The notes under the pieces were generated by a model that made no database searches, had not been told where the DNA came from, and saw only the letters and a program-made list of their open reading frames with translations. Below, in pieces: positions 1 through 8,036 of a stretch of DNA of 33,186 bases. A program made the position numbers and the translations under genes. The stretch is from Cacconaster sp964598495 (GTDB lineage Bacteria; Bacteroidota; Bacteroidia; Bacteroidales; UBA932), in NCBI GenBank assembly GCA_964598495.1, contig CAZRBY010000019.1:1-33186 (forward strand), written 5' to 3'. Within the stretch, counting starts at the first letter, position 1, and each line of letters starts with the position of its first letter.

Positions 1-2
1 CA

Positions 3-161
3 CGCGTAGTTGAAAGGGTTACTTTCACTCTGAAGATCCCCGTAAGGGTTGTATATTATTTACAATGGCTTGAGGATAAACTCAGCAACCCCAACGCACC
101 GGTACCTTACAAAGATGAAGTGCTGACCTGTAAATTTTATACGGACATCGGTTTCAGATAA
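3..161 (+). CDS. C-terminal end of an unidentified protein (5' truncated)
   Basis: An open frame enters from the left edge and ends at TAA 159-161, giving 52 residues that end in FYTDIGFR. A strong terminator follows 30 bases later, which fits this being the real 3' end of a gene. The stretch IPVRVVYYLQWLEDK followed by a late aspartate loosely recalls the end of YcbB-type L,D-transpeptidases (PV-I-Y-x-AW then a DIY-like motif). That is only a weak resemblance. No catalytic residues are in view, so the function is left open. Confidence 0.55.
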   Translation, partial: RVVERVTFTLKIPVRVVYYLQWLEDKLSNPNAPVPYKDEVLTCKFYTDIGFR

Positions 162-190
162 GTCTGTCTGACTTGTGCAAAAAATTTAAA

Positions 191-218
191 AACCGACCCT
201 TTGGTCGGTTTTTTTTAT
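191..218 (+). terminator. Intrinsic terminator
   Basis: The arms aaccgacc (191-198) and ggtcggtt (203-210) form a perfect 8-bp stem with a 4-base loop, followed by a run of T. It closes the transcript of the truncated first gene and separates it from the next promoter. Confidence 0.9.
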
Positions 219-231
219 CACCGATTGTTAC

Positions 232-239
232 TAACTTTG
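232..239 (+). promoter_or_regulatory. Bacteroidetes -7 promoter box (TAACTTTG)
   Basis: TAACTTTG matches the TAnnTTTG consensus and ends only six bases before the ATG at 246. Transcription would begin at or next to the start codon. No good -33 TTTG is visible at 19-21 bases because the T-run of the preceding terminator occupies that place. Confidence 0.5.
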
Positions 240-245
240 TAAATT

Positions 246-1028
246 ATGGACGTATCACTTTTTTCACGCACAATTAAAGAGCTTATCCTTGAGAATGACA
301 GGGTAGGTGTGCCCCGACTAGGCCATTTTGTGGCCGAGATGATGCCTGCAAGTTTTTCCGATCGCAGGACTATGATCAATCCTCCTTACAGACGAATGTC
401 TTTTTGCAAAAAAGATGAAGTTTCGGTTACTGAAAGGGATCTTTTTCTAAGCAAGATGGAGGAACTTTCCGGTTTGCCGCTTGCAGAGATTGCCGACGAA
501 TATGACATATTTATAAAAGGTTTCATATCAAATCTGGAGATTGAAAAATCAGTTGATGTACCTTCGCTCGGTCGTATGCACGCTACATCCAAAAATGAAT
601 ATTTTTTCGTTGCAGACGAAGATCTGGATATCTATCCGGACGGTATAGGTCTCGAGCCGGTTAGCGTAAAAGCTCCTGATCCGGACTTTGTGCCCGTTGC
701 TCCACCGGAGCCGGTAAAGGAAACTGAATCCGAACCCGTTGAGGTTGCCGTAATAGACCCTGAAACGATTGAAGACAACGAGGCCGGTGTACGGCCCGAT
801 AATAACCGGGGAACCGTACGGGAGTCTGAATCGGAATACATTCAAGAACCTGCCCCCGAACCTACAGTGCGCAGAAATAATACATGTGTGTGGGTTACAG
901 TAATAATAGTGTTATTGGTGATAGCGGTAATGTTGCTGATCTATATCTTCAAGGACTCTGAGTGGCTATCGCCGATTCTCGATAAGTTGCTATATACCAA
1001 AGAGGAACTCAGAATACTTGGTAGATAA
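246..1028 (+). CDS. HU-CCDC81-type single-pass membrane protein
   Basis: This is a 260-residue protein. Residues 1-130 read like the tandem HU-like CCDC81 domains found in Bacteroidetes (start MDVSLFSRTIKELILEND, then VPRLGHFV and later VPSLGRMHA, a repeated V-P-x-L-G motif). An acidic, Pro/Glu-rich linker spans about 145-210. A hydrophobic segment at about 216-236 (VWVTVIIVLLVIAVMLLIYIF) is a single membrane span, so the HU part should be cytoplasmic. Family members usually carry a C-terminal SPOR domain in the periplasm. Here only about 24 residues follow the membrane span, so SPOR is absent. The gene lies 6 bases upstream of dnaG and is probably co-transcribed. A role linking nucleoid or division to the envelope is possible but is inference. 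Confidence 0.75.
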   Translation: MDVSLFSRTIKELILENDRVGVPRLGHFVAEMMPASFSDRRTMINPPYRRMSFCKKDEVSVTERDLFLSKMEELSGLPLAEIADEYDIFIKGFISNLEIEKSVDVPSLGRMHATSKNEYFFVADEDLDIYPDGIGLEPVSVKAPDPDFVPVAPPEPVKETESEPVEVAVIDPETIEDNEAGVRPDNNRGTVRESESEYIQEPAPEPTVRRNNTCVWVTVIIVLLVIAVMLLIYIFKDSEWLSPILDKLLYTKEELRILGR

Positions 1029-1034
1029 CCTATT

Positions 1035-3068
1035 ATGATTGACAGAGATACCATAAACAGAATCTTCGACACAATAAAGATCGAGGAGGTAATAGGCGAT
1101 TTCGTCTCTCTGAGACGAAAAGGCTCCAACTGGTGGGGTCTCTGTCCGTTCCATCCCGATAAAAATCCCTCAATGGCTGTTTCTTCGGCCAAAAACCTCT
1201 TCAAATGCTTCTCCTGCGGAAAGGGAGGTAATGCTCTCTCTTTCGTGATGGAGCACGAGCACATGAGTTATCCCGAAGCCCTGCGCTACCTTGCGGCAAA
1301 GTACAATATCGAGGTAGTGGAAAAGGAACTCACTCCCGAAGAAATAGCCGGTAATCAGCGCTACGACAACCTCCTTGTAGTTAGTGACTATGCACAGAAG
1401 TTTTATCAGGATCTACTCTGGAACAACGATTTTGGAAGGACCGTAGGACTCTCTTACTTCAGGCAGAGGGGTTATACCGATGATACCATCCGCAAATTCG
1501 GTCTTGGTTTTGCTTCGCACCACCCTTATACCCTACTTGAGGCTGCCCGCAAAGAGGGATATAAGGAGGATTACCTAATCGGAGCTACCCTTTGCGTTAC
1601 CCGCGAAAACGGTCAGGTAAGCGACAGATTTTATGACAGGGTGATGTTTCCAATTCACTCCATCAGCGGTAGGGTAATAGCTTTCGGCGGCCGTACCCTG
1701 AAAAAGGATAAGAATGTCCCCAAATATGTAAATAGCGAGAACAGCGAGATATATAAAAAGAGTGATGCGGTATATGGTATCTTCTTTGCCAAATCCTCCA
1801 TTGCAAAAGAGAAAAAGTGTTTTTTAGTGGAGGGATATACGGATGTCATTTCTATGCATCAGGCAGGAATCACAAATGTGGTTGCACCATGCGGTACGGC
1901 GCTGACGGCGGGTCAGATTCGTTTGATGAAGCGTTTTGCGCCCGACGTAACAATTATTTATGACAATGATGAAGCAGGTATCAATGCTTCTCTGAAGAAT
2001 ATCAATCTACTTTTGGAAGAGGGTATGACTGTTCGTGTGCTGCTGCTGCCCGAAGGTGAAGACCCCGATAGTTTTGCAATGGCGCATACCGGAGACGAAA
2101 TACGGGATTTCATCATAAATAGCGAGGAGGATTGTATTTTCTACAAATGCAGGCTTCTGGTGGATAGTGAGCGCGATCCCGTTCGAAAATCAAGGGCGAT
2201 AAGGGATGTAATAGAGACGATTGCTTATGTTTCGGATCCTGTTCTGAGAAATCTATATGTGGATACTCTCTCAAAAAAGTATGATCAAAAGCCGGAGATG
2301 CTATTTAAGGAGATTACTTCTCTGCGTCAAAAGCGGCGTGAGGAGAAGCAGCGTCTGGAGCAGCGTAAGGCAGCTGATACTTCGTCTGAACAACTCAGGA
2401 CTGTTTATGAACAACAGCCGCCGTCTCCCTCCGAAGAGTATTATGAGCCTAACGGCGATCTTTTGATCGGGGATGTTTACAGTAGTAATACCCCTATGGA
2501 TGTTTCCGAGAGGGAGCTTGTCTATTATCTGGTAAAATTCGGCTGCTATCCTATCCATTTTGTGGAGGATATGTTTTATGGTGTGCAGAAGAGGGAAGGG
2601 GTTACGGTTGCAGACTATATACGTTCTGCGCTAAGTGAGGATGAACTCGAGTTTGAAAATCCTGTCTATCGTGCAATTTATGAGGAGTTTTATTCTATCT
2701 ATGGTACGCTTGCCGGCAGTGAGGATCACGAGGAACAGCAGAAACAAGTCGTGCGCTTTTTATCGGTTCACAAGAATGATACGCTTCGCGAAACAGTCCT
2801 GGGCTTGCTTTTAGAAACTCATCCTTTGACGGTTCAAGAGTATCGCAAGTCGATTGCTCCCGAAGAGACAATACTTGGAGCAACAGTACCCAAATCTATG
2901 ATTCTCTACAAACTGCGTATTACCGAACAGGCCTGTATAGACATAACCAAGGAGATAGCTGCCGCTGAAGCAAATGGTGACTCAGACCGCCAGAAAGCAC
3001 TGATGATGCAGCTTCAGATGTTTAATCAGGTGAAAAATCGATTCGCCAAAGAGCTCAACCGCCTCTGA
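1035..3068 (+). CDS. dnaG: DNA primase DnaG
   Basis: DnaG synthesises RNA primers at the replication fork. The 677-residue protein opens with a CHC2 zinc-binding domain, with C37, H40, C58 and C61 in CPFH and CFSC. The catalytic core follows, with the TOPRIM region at about 260-340: VEGYTD supplies the acidic residue at about 266 and YDNDEAG the DxD-type metal site at about 310. The C-terminal third is the helical helicase-interacting region, with a charged, Gln-rich linker around 435-470. Length is normal for Bacteroidetes. The ATG at 1035 is 6 bases after the upstream membrane-protein gene, so it likely shares that gene's promoter. Confidence 0.97.
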   Translation: MIDRDTINRIFDTIKIEEVIGDFVSLRRKGSNWWGLCPFHPDKNPSMAVSSAKNLFKCFSCGKGGNALSFVMEHEHMSYPEALRYLAAKYNIEVVEKELTPEEIAGNQRYDNLLVVSDYAQKFYQDLLWNNDFGRTVGLSYFRQRGYTDDTIRKFGLGFASHHPYTLLEAARKEGYKEDYLIGATLCVTRENGQVSDRFYDRVMFPIHSISGRVIAFGGRTLKKDKNVPKYVNSENSEIYKKSDAVYGIFFAKSSIAKEKKCFLVEGYTDVISMHQAGITNVVAPCGTALTAGQIRLMKRFAPDVTIIYDNDEAGINASLKNINLLLEEGMTVRVLLLPEGEDPDSFAMAHTGDEIRDFIINSEEDCIFYKCRLLVDSERDPVRKSRAIRDVIETIAYVSDPVLRNLYVDTLSKKYDQKPEMLFKEITSLRQKRREEKQRLEQRKAADTSSEQLRTVYEQQPPSPSEEYYEPNGDLLIGDVYSSNTPMDVSERELVYYLVKFGCYPIHFVEDMFYGVQKREGVTVADYIRSALSEDELEFENPVYRAIYEEFYSIYGTLAGSEDHEEQQKQVVRFLSVHKNDTLRETVLGLLLETHPLTVQEYRKSIAPEETILGATVPKSMILYKLRITEQACIDITKEIAAAEANGDSDRQKALMMQLQMFNQVKNRFAKELNRL

Positions 3069-3083
3069 TTGCAAATATTTCAC

Positions 3084-3091
3084 TAAATTTG
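3084..3091 (+). promoter_or_regulatory. -7 promoter box for metG (TAAATTTG)
   Basis: TAAATTTG matches TAnnTTTG in the 51-base gap after dnaG and would give a leader of about 22-25 nt before the metG ATG at 3120. The -33 element is weak: a TTG lies only 12 bases upstream. Confidence 0.6.
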
Positions 3092-3119
3092 CGGGTCAAT
3101 TTTTAAAAATTTCAAGACG

Positions 3120-5198
3120 ATGAATACCAATTACAAAAGAAACCTCGTAACCTGTGCTTTGCCTTATGCCAACGGACCCATACATATCGGTCACCTTGCG
3201 GGTGTCTATGTTCCCGCCGACATATATGTGAGGTACCTCCGTATGCGCGGCAGGGAGACTCTCTTTGTATGCGGTTCAGATGAGCACGGGGTCCCCATCA
3301 CCATTAAGGCGAGAAAAGAGGGTTGTACTCCTCAGGATATTGTTGACAAATATCACGGCATCATCAAAAAGTCTTTTGCCGACTTCGGAATCAAGTTTGA
3401 CATCTATTCCCGTACCAGTTCAAAGATTCACCACAAAACCGCCTCTGAATTTTTCAAAAAACTCTATGATGAGGGTCAGTTTGTTGAGAGGGAAAGCGAA
3501 CAGTACTACGATGAGGAGGCCAACTGTTTCCTTGCGGACAGATATATAGTGGGTACCTGCTCCAAATGCGGCGCAGAGGGAGCCTATGGCGACCAGTGCG
3601 AGAAGTGCGGCAGCACTCTCAGTCCCGACGAACTGATAGATCCCCATTCGGCCATAAGCGGTGCCAAACCGGTCAAGAAGATGACTAAGCACTGGTATCT
3701 TCCGCTTGATAAGTATGAGCCTTGGCTTAGGAAGTGGATTCTTGAGGGACACAAGGAGTGGAAGAGCAATGTTTACGGACAGTGCAAATCCTGGTTGGAT
3801 GGCGGTCTCCAGCCTCGCGCCGTAAGCCGCGACCTCGACTGGGGTGTTCCCGTTCCTGTTGAGGGTGCCGAGGGCAAAGTGCTCTATGTTTGGTTTGATG
3901 CTCCGATCGGTTATATTTCCAACACCATCGAAATTCTTCCCGATGAGTGGGAGAAATGGTGGAAAAGCGAGGATACCAGGATGGTGCATTTTATCGGCAA
4001 GGACAATATCGTATTCCATTGTATCGTGTTCCCCTCAATGCTCAAAGCTTACGGAGATGGTTATATCCTTCCGGAAAATGTTCCCGCAAATGAATTCCTC
4101 AATCTTGAAGGGGATAAGATATCTACCTCTAAAAACTGGGCTGTATGGCTCCACGAATATCTTGAGGAGTTCCCCGGACAACAGGATGTGTTGCGCTATG
4201 CGCTTTGTGCAAATGCTCCGGAGACCAAGGATAACGATTTCACTTGGAAGGAGTTCCAGTCACGCAATAACAGCGAACTTGTAGCAATTTTCGGCAACTT
4301 CGTAAATCGTGCCGTTGTGCTCACGCATAAATATTTCAAAGGGAAAGTTCCGGCAAATGCAAAACCTGAGCAGATAGATAGGGAAACACTTTCCCAGATT
4401 CCGGATATCCGTAAAGCAATCGAGGATAATCTCGAAAACTTCAAATTCCGCGAAGCGCTTAAGGAAGCGATGAATCTTGCCCGACTTGGCAACAAATATC
4501 TGGCTGACACAGAGCCCTGGAAGGTAGCCAAAAGCGATCTTGACCGCACAGCCTCCATACTCAATGTGTCACTTCAGATCTGTTCTAATCTTGCGATTGC
4601 TTTCGCACCCTTCCTTCCTTTCTCGGTAGAGAAGCTCAATCATATCCTCAATGTGGCATCCCTTGGTTCAGCTCCGTTATGGGAAGATCTTGGAAAAGAC
4701 GGACTTCTTCCCGTAGGTCATAAACTCAATCCCGCGGAGTTGCTATTTGCCAAGATAGAGGACGAGCAGGTTGAAGCTCAGATAGCAAAATTAAATGCAA
4801 CCAAGGTTGCAAATGAAGCAGCTGACGCAAAAAAAGCTGCTCAGGAAGAGCCCGCAATAGCTCCAGCTAAAGCAGAATGCACTTTCGACGACTTCCAGAC
4901 AATGGATATCCGCACTGCGACAGTTCTCGAAGCAGAAAGAGTACCCAAAACCGACAAACTACTAAAACTTACCATCGACACAGGCCTCGACACCCGAACC
5001 ATCGTATCAGGTATCGCGGAATACTACACTCCCGAAGAGATGGTCGGCAAACAAATCTGCATTCTCGCCAACCTCCAACCCCGCAAAATCCGCGGCATCG
5101 AATCCAAGGGCATGATCTTGATGGCTAAACAGGAAGACGGTAAAATGCGTATCGTCTCTCCGGAAGAGAAACTTGTGAATGGAGCCTGTATAGGGTAG
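3120..5198 (+). CDS. metG: Methionyl-tRNA synthetase
   Basis: The enzyme charges tRNA-Met. This 692-residue form has the class I HIGH signature early (PYANGPIHIGH, about 15-25). A CxxC...CxxC zinc knuckle follows at about 143-163 (CSKCGAEGAYGDQCEKCG). The KMSKS loop appears as KISTS at about 332. A Lys/Ala-rich linker at about 555-580 leads to a C-terminal OB-fold tRNA-binding domain of the Trbp111/EMAPII type (FDDFQTMDIRTATV to the end), as in other two-zinc-knuckle bacterial MetRS. It has its own -7 box. A GC-rich degenerate repeat begins about ten bases after the stop, and no clear intrinsic terminator is visible. Confidence 0.97.
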   Translation: MNTNYKRNLVTCALPYANGPIHIGHLAGVYVPADIYVRYLRMRGRETLFVCGSDEHGVPITIKARKEGCTPQDIVDKYHGIIKKSFADFGIKFDIYSRTSSKIHHKTASEFFKKLYDEGQFVERESEQYYDEEANCFLADRYIVGTCSKCGAEGAYGDQCEKCGSTLSPDELIDPHSAISGAKPVKKMTKHWYLPLDKYEPWLRKWILEGHKEWKSNVYGQCKSWLDGGLQPRAVSRDLDWGVPVPVEGAEGKVLYVWFDAPIGYISNTIEILPDEWEKWWKSEDTRMVHFIGKDNIVFHCIVFPSMLKAYGDGYILPENVPANEFLNLEGDKISTSKNWAVWLHEYLEEFPGQQDVLRYALCANAPETKDNDFTWKEFQSRNNSELVAIFGNFVNRAVVLTHKYFKGKVPANAKPEQIDRETLSQIPDIRKAIEDNLENFKFREALKEAMNLARLGNKYLADTEPWKVAKSDLDRTASILNVSLQICSNLAIAFAPFLPFSVEKLNHILNVASLGSAPLWEDLGKDGLLPVGHKLNPAELLFAKIEDEQVEAQIAKLNATKVANEAADAKKAAQEEPAIAPAKAECTFDDFQTMDIRTATVLEAERVPKTDKLLKLTIDTGLDTRTIVSGIAEYYTPEEMVGKQICILANLQPRKIRGIESKGMILMAKQEDGKMRIVSPEEKLVNGACIG

Positions 5199-5208
5199 TT
5201 TTTGGTGG

Positions 5209-5238
5209 TACGTGTTACGGGGTGCGAGTTGCGTGTTA
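5209..5238 (+). repeat. GC-rich degenerate repeat downstream of metG
   Basis: This segment, built on units such as GTTACGGGGTG and GAGTTGCG, follows the metG stop directly. It matches the reverse complement of 6836-6888 over about 28 bases with roughly seven mismatches, so read from each gene's own strand metG and trpS are followed by the same kind of repeat. Confidence 0.6.
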
Positions 5239-5264
5239 TTTCCGGAAAATTGGTAAATGGTGGA

Positions 5265-5690
5265 TTATTTTTCCTTTTTCCGGATATTCTCCAGTGGGAT
5301 AAGCGGTATGTAGCAATTTTCTAGTGGAGAACCCTTAAGATTCTTCATGAAAATACCGCGTAAAGCGCCCATTGCCGCAACAAGGAATGTGTCGATGATT
5401 GAATGGTTTTTAGATGTAAATGTTCCATCTCCTTTTATTGTAATCACATCCTTTATGGGAGAAAGGCCGAAGGTCATTTGAATCGTGTTGGTAGCAAGCA
5501 TTACCCATCCCTCCTCGATTAAAATGGTAGCTTTTGCTTTAATGACAATTTTATCACTATCCATAACGGGTTTTATTTCGTGCCCTACTTGAATCTGTAA
5601 TTTGTCATTGTTTAAGCCAGAGTAGTCGAACTCGTAGTTCATCTTAAACTCTATTTCAGCAATTGATTCAAGTTTATATTTTATCTCCAT
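5265..5690 (-). CDS. SecB-like chaperone of a putative toxin-antitoxin-chaperone operon
   Basis: This 141-residue protein is predicted to be mostly beta strands followed by a long helix (SIIDTFLVAAMGALRGIFMKNL) and a closing YIPLIPLENI motif. That order resembles the SecB fold, where a strand-rich half is followed by a helix and a Pro-rich strand ending in L-P-P-x-x-F-like residues. Overall identity to canonical SecB appears low, so this would be a solitary SecB-like protein rather than the general export chaperone. It is the third gene of the cassette, 11 bases after the HTH gene. In known TAC modules a SecB-like chaperone protects a chaperone-dependent HigA-type antitoxin; that role is inferred here from gene order and fold. 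It could also be an unrelated small beta protein. Confidence 0.55.
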   Translation of the reverse strand: MEIKYKLESIAEIEFKMNYEFDYSGLNNDKLQIQVGHEIKPVMDSDKIVIKAKATILIEEGWVMLATNTIQMTFGLSPIKDVITIKGDGTFTSKNHSIIDTFLVAAMGALRGIFMKNLKGSPLENCYIPLIPLENIRKKEK

Positions 5691-5701
5691 GCTTCAAAGT
5701 T

Positions 5702-6136
5702 TTAAAGTGCTAATGACAAACAACCTGATGTCGGATATACTTGCCAACTTCCAAATGAATGTGGTATAGTGCGAATATCTTCCATATCATAGACGGCAGA
5801 CTTCCTTGTTTCAGACAAATTAACTTCAGCCTCCTCTTTGGAGACTATCTTGGTTGGAATAAATGACAATGGAAAGAGATCCATTCCTAAGCAATTGGCC
5901 ATATCCGAAAGCGTGTCAAATGTGAAATTTCTGTTTCCGGAAAGTAACTCAGAAATTTCCGATTCGCTTTTGCCGAGCATCTTGGCGAACTCCTTCTGCG
6001 TAAGTTCTTTAACTTCTAACGTGTCTGCTATTTTGCAGGCAACAAGCATTCTTTCTCTTGTGCGACGAAGTTTATCTTCATCTATTGACGCAAGAATCTT
6101 TGTTAATACTTTGGATGGTTTTCTTCTTGTTGTCAT
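5702..6136 (-). CDS. XRE/HigA-type HTH antitoxin with C-terminal extension
   Basis: This is a 144-residue cytoplasmic protein. Residues 45-87 form a helix-turn-helix of the Cro/C1 type (LTQKEFAKMLGKSESEISEL, then a glycine and a second helix pair). About 57 further residues (88-144) follow, hydrophobic and aromatic near the end (SFGSWQVYPTSG). HigA-type antitoxins of chaperone-dependent systems carry such tails as chaperone-addiction regions, and this tail is a candidate for one. Its ATG overlaps the stop of the upstream gene in an ATGA (6136-6133), so the two are translationally coupled. It likely autorepresses the promoter at 6643-6674. Confidence 0.7.
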   Translation of the reverse strand: MTTRRKPSKVLTKILASIDEDKLRRTRERMLVACKIADTLEVKELTQKEFAKMLGKSESEISELLSGNRNFTFDTLSDMANCLGMDLFPLSFIPTKIVSKEEAEVNLSETRKSAVYDMEDIRTIPHSFGSWQVYPTSGCLSLAL

Positions 6137-6612
6137 ATTTCAAGGTTTAAAAAGTCTGATTTTTCTAATGTCCCGTCTTCGAGGACTTTGAGGTCTTTTT
6201 CTATTATGGCTTTGTTTATACTTGCTGCAATAGCTCTCATTTGTTGGGCTTTTACGTTTAGCAAAGGATTCTCTTGATATGCTGAAATATCCGTCGGTTT
6301 ATATCCTCCTGAACCAATGAATATGCATGTGTTATCAAATCTTAGGCAATAAAGCCGCATCCTTTTATACCATAGCGCAACAATTCCATCTCCCGGTGCC
6401 CCTTCATGCTCTTTGAAAAATTGAATTCGACAACCTGTATAATTGCCCATGGTCAGCAGCCTTGCAGCGATTTCTTCCAACTCCTCCTCATATTGTTGAT
6501 TTTCATCAAAGAATTGGTTTAACAAAGTATCATCATCTCCCTCAAGTATAATTGAATAAATCTTTGCTTTATCGCCGGAGAATTCTGCTATTTCAACAAT
6601 ATCAAAGTTCAT
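6133..6612 (-). CDS. Putative RelE/HigB-like toxin
   Basis: This 159-residue protein lies directly upstream of an HTH antitoxin-like gene. The central part (about 60-105) contains LWYKRMRLYCLRFDNTCIF followed by a GGYK turn. That strand pattern with basic residues recalls the core of RelE/HigB/Gp49-type ribosome-dependent mRNA interferases. A helical segment (122-139, KAQQMRAIAASINKAI) follows. I do not recognise it with certainty, and the toxin call rests on this core plus position in the cassette. Being the first gene is the usual order for higBA. The cassette is visibly richer in A and T than metG and trpS on either side, which fits acquisition by transfer. Confidence 0.5.
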   Translation of the reverse strand: MNFDIVEIAEFSGDKAKIYSIILEGDDDTLLNQFFDENQQYEEELEEIAARLLTMGNYTGCRIQFFKEHEGAPGDGIVALWYKRMRLYCLRFDNTCIFIGSGGYKPTDISAYQENPLLNVKAQQMRAIAASINKAIIEKDLKVLEDGTLEKSDFLNLEI

Positions 6613-6642
6613 ACTATCCCTACAATCCTTCTAATCTATATG

Positions 6643-6674
6643 CAAAATTGAGTAAAAATTCGGATATAACCAAA
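6643..6674 (-). promoter_or_regulatory. Promoter of the toxin-antitoxin-chaperone-like operon
   Basis: On the minus strand TTTG (6674-6671), a 20-base spacer and CAATTTTG (6650-6643) match the Bacteroidetes consensus TTTG-N19-21-TAnnTTTG with one mismatch. The start site would lie near 6636-6640, giving a leader of about 25 nt before the ATG at 6612. Confidence 0.65.
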
Positions 6675-6711
6675 TTTTCCGACAATTACTTGTGTATTTA
6701 GGCTACTTCAT

Positions 6712-6745
6712 AAACAAAAACAACAGCGGCAAAAAATGCCGCTGT
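6712..6745 (-). terminator. Intrinsic terminator of the recA-trpS transcript
   Basis: Arms acagcggc and gccgctgt (6723-6730 and 6738-6745) form an 8-bp stem with a 7-base loop. On the minus strand it is followed by a T-rich tail (TGTTTTTGTTT). It lies about 140 bases past the trpS stop and just upstream of the cassette promoter. Confidence 0.8.
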
Positions 6746-6835
6746 CGATGCCATATAGAATCATTATCTTTGTTTAGTTTATTATGTTAGAGTCCTAAAC
6801 TCAAAACTCCAACTCCTCACTAAATCATTCATACA

Positions 6836-6888
6836 CGCACCCCGTACCTCACACCCCGTAACCCGTACCGCGTAACTCGCAACTCTCA
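6836..6888 (-). repeat. GC-rich degenerate repeat downstream of trpS
   Basis: Read on the minus strand this begins at the trpS stop codon and runs as irregular iterations of GAGTTGCGAGTTACG, GGTACGGGTTACGGGG and GTACGGGGTGCG. It is the partner of the repeat after metG at 5209-5238. Confidence 0.6.
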
Positions 6889-8025
6889 CCCCCGATATTT
6901 ATCAGCCTGAGTTGCTATCAACTCTTTGTCTTCAAAATAATTGATCCGCATTGCGCGTTTGACATCTGCAAGTGTTTCTGCTGCTGCGGCACGAGCTGTT
7001 TCGGAGCCTTTTTTGAGCACTTCGTAAACATAGGGAATGTTCTGCTCAAGCTCTTTACGGCGCTGTCTTATCGGTTCCAGAACATCATTGAGTACTGCGT
7101 TGAGGAATGTCTTGATCATCATATCTCCAAGGCCTCCCTTACGGTACTGCTCCTTGACCTCTTCCAGATTGTGAAAATCAAAGTTCACCTTGCGTCCGTG
7201 GAAAGCGTTACCATATTTTTCAAAATGCTCATCCTTGCAGAAAGCATCCAGATAGGTGAACACGGTATTGCCCTCTACGTGGCCTGGATCCGACACCTGA
7301 AGATGCAGAGGATCCGTGTACATTCCCCTGACCTTTTCCCATACCTCCTCTGCGGAGTCGGAGAGATATATGCAGTTTCCAAGTGATTTGCTCATCTTGG
7401 CCTTGCCGTCTGTGCCAGGAAGGCGCATACAGGCGGAATTATTCGGCAGAAGCGCTTGTGGCTCCACGAGAGTCTCTCCATAGGTGGAGTTGAACTTGCG
7501 CACGATCTCGCGTGCCTGCTCGATCATCGGTATCTGGTCTTCGCCAACAGGTACAATGTTGGCTTTAAATGCAGTAATATCCGACGCCTGACTGATGGGA
7601 TAGCAGAAAAAACCGACCGGAATCCCCGCCTTGTTGTCTGCCTCTTCGGCATTATCGCTATAGCCGCGGAAATGTATCTCTTGTTTCACAGTAGGGTTGC
7701 GCTGGAGACGCTGTACCGTCACAAGATTCATATAGTAGAATGTGAGCTCGGTAAGCTCGCTAATTTGTGACTGTATGAAGAGGACCGACTTTTCGGGGTC
7801 AAGTCCCGCTGACATATAATCAAGGGCTACTTCTATGATGTTTTCGCGTATTTTATCGGGATTGTCCGCATTGTCCGTGAGGGCCTGAGCATCTGCAATC
7901 ATTATGAATATCTTCTCATATTCGCCGGAGTTTTGAAGCTCTACCCTGCGACGGAGCGAACCTACATAGTGTCCTATATGGAGACGACCCGTAGGGCGGT
8001 CTCCTGTCAAAATAATCTTTCCCAT
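6886..8025 (-). CDS. trpS: Tryptophanyl-tRNA synthetase
   Basis: The enzyme charges tRNA-Trp. From the ATG at 8025 the protein has 379 residues and begins MGKIILTGDRPTGRLHIGH, carrying the class I HIGH motif. KMSKS is intact further on (GKAKMSKSLGN). A TTG codon directly before the ATG could extend the frame by one residue, but ATG is the better start. The gene starts 11 bases after the recA stop, so the two are very likely one transcript ending at the terminator at 6712-6745. The stop codon lies at the edge of a GC-rich repeat, so the C-terminus may have been reshaped by it. Confidence 0.96.
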   Translation of the reverse strand: MGKIILTGDRPTGRLHIGHYVGSLRRRVELQNSGEYEKIFIMIADAQALTDNADNPDKIRENIIEVALDYMSAGLDPEKSVLFIQSQISELTELTFYYMNLVTVQRLQRNPTVKQEIHFRGYSDNAEEADNKAGIPVGFFCYPISQASDITAFKANIVPVGEDQIPMIEQAREIVRKFNSTYGETLVEPQALLPNNSACMRLPGTDGKAKMSKSLGNCIYLSDSAEEVWEKVRGMYTDPLHLQVSDPGHVEGNTVFTYLDAFCKDEHFEKYGNAFHGRKVNFDFHNLEEVKEQYRKGGLGDMMIKTFLNAVLNDVLEPIRQRRKELEQNIPYVYEVLKKGSETARAAAAETLADVKRAMRINYFEDKELIATQADKYRG

Positions 8026-8036
8026 CAATTATTCAA

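Noticed and set aside
3420..4019. A 199-codon minus-strand open frame
   Set aside because: It lies wholly opposite metG, whose frame has clear synthetase motifs; the antisense translation shows no domain and is a codon-bias shadow.
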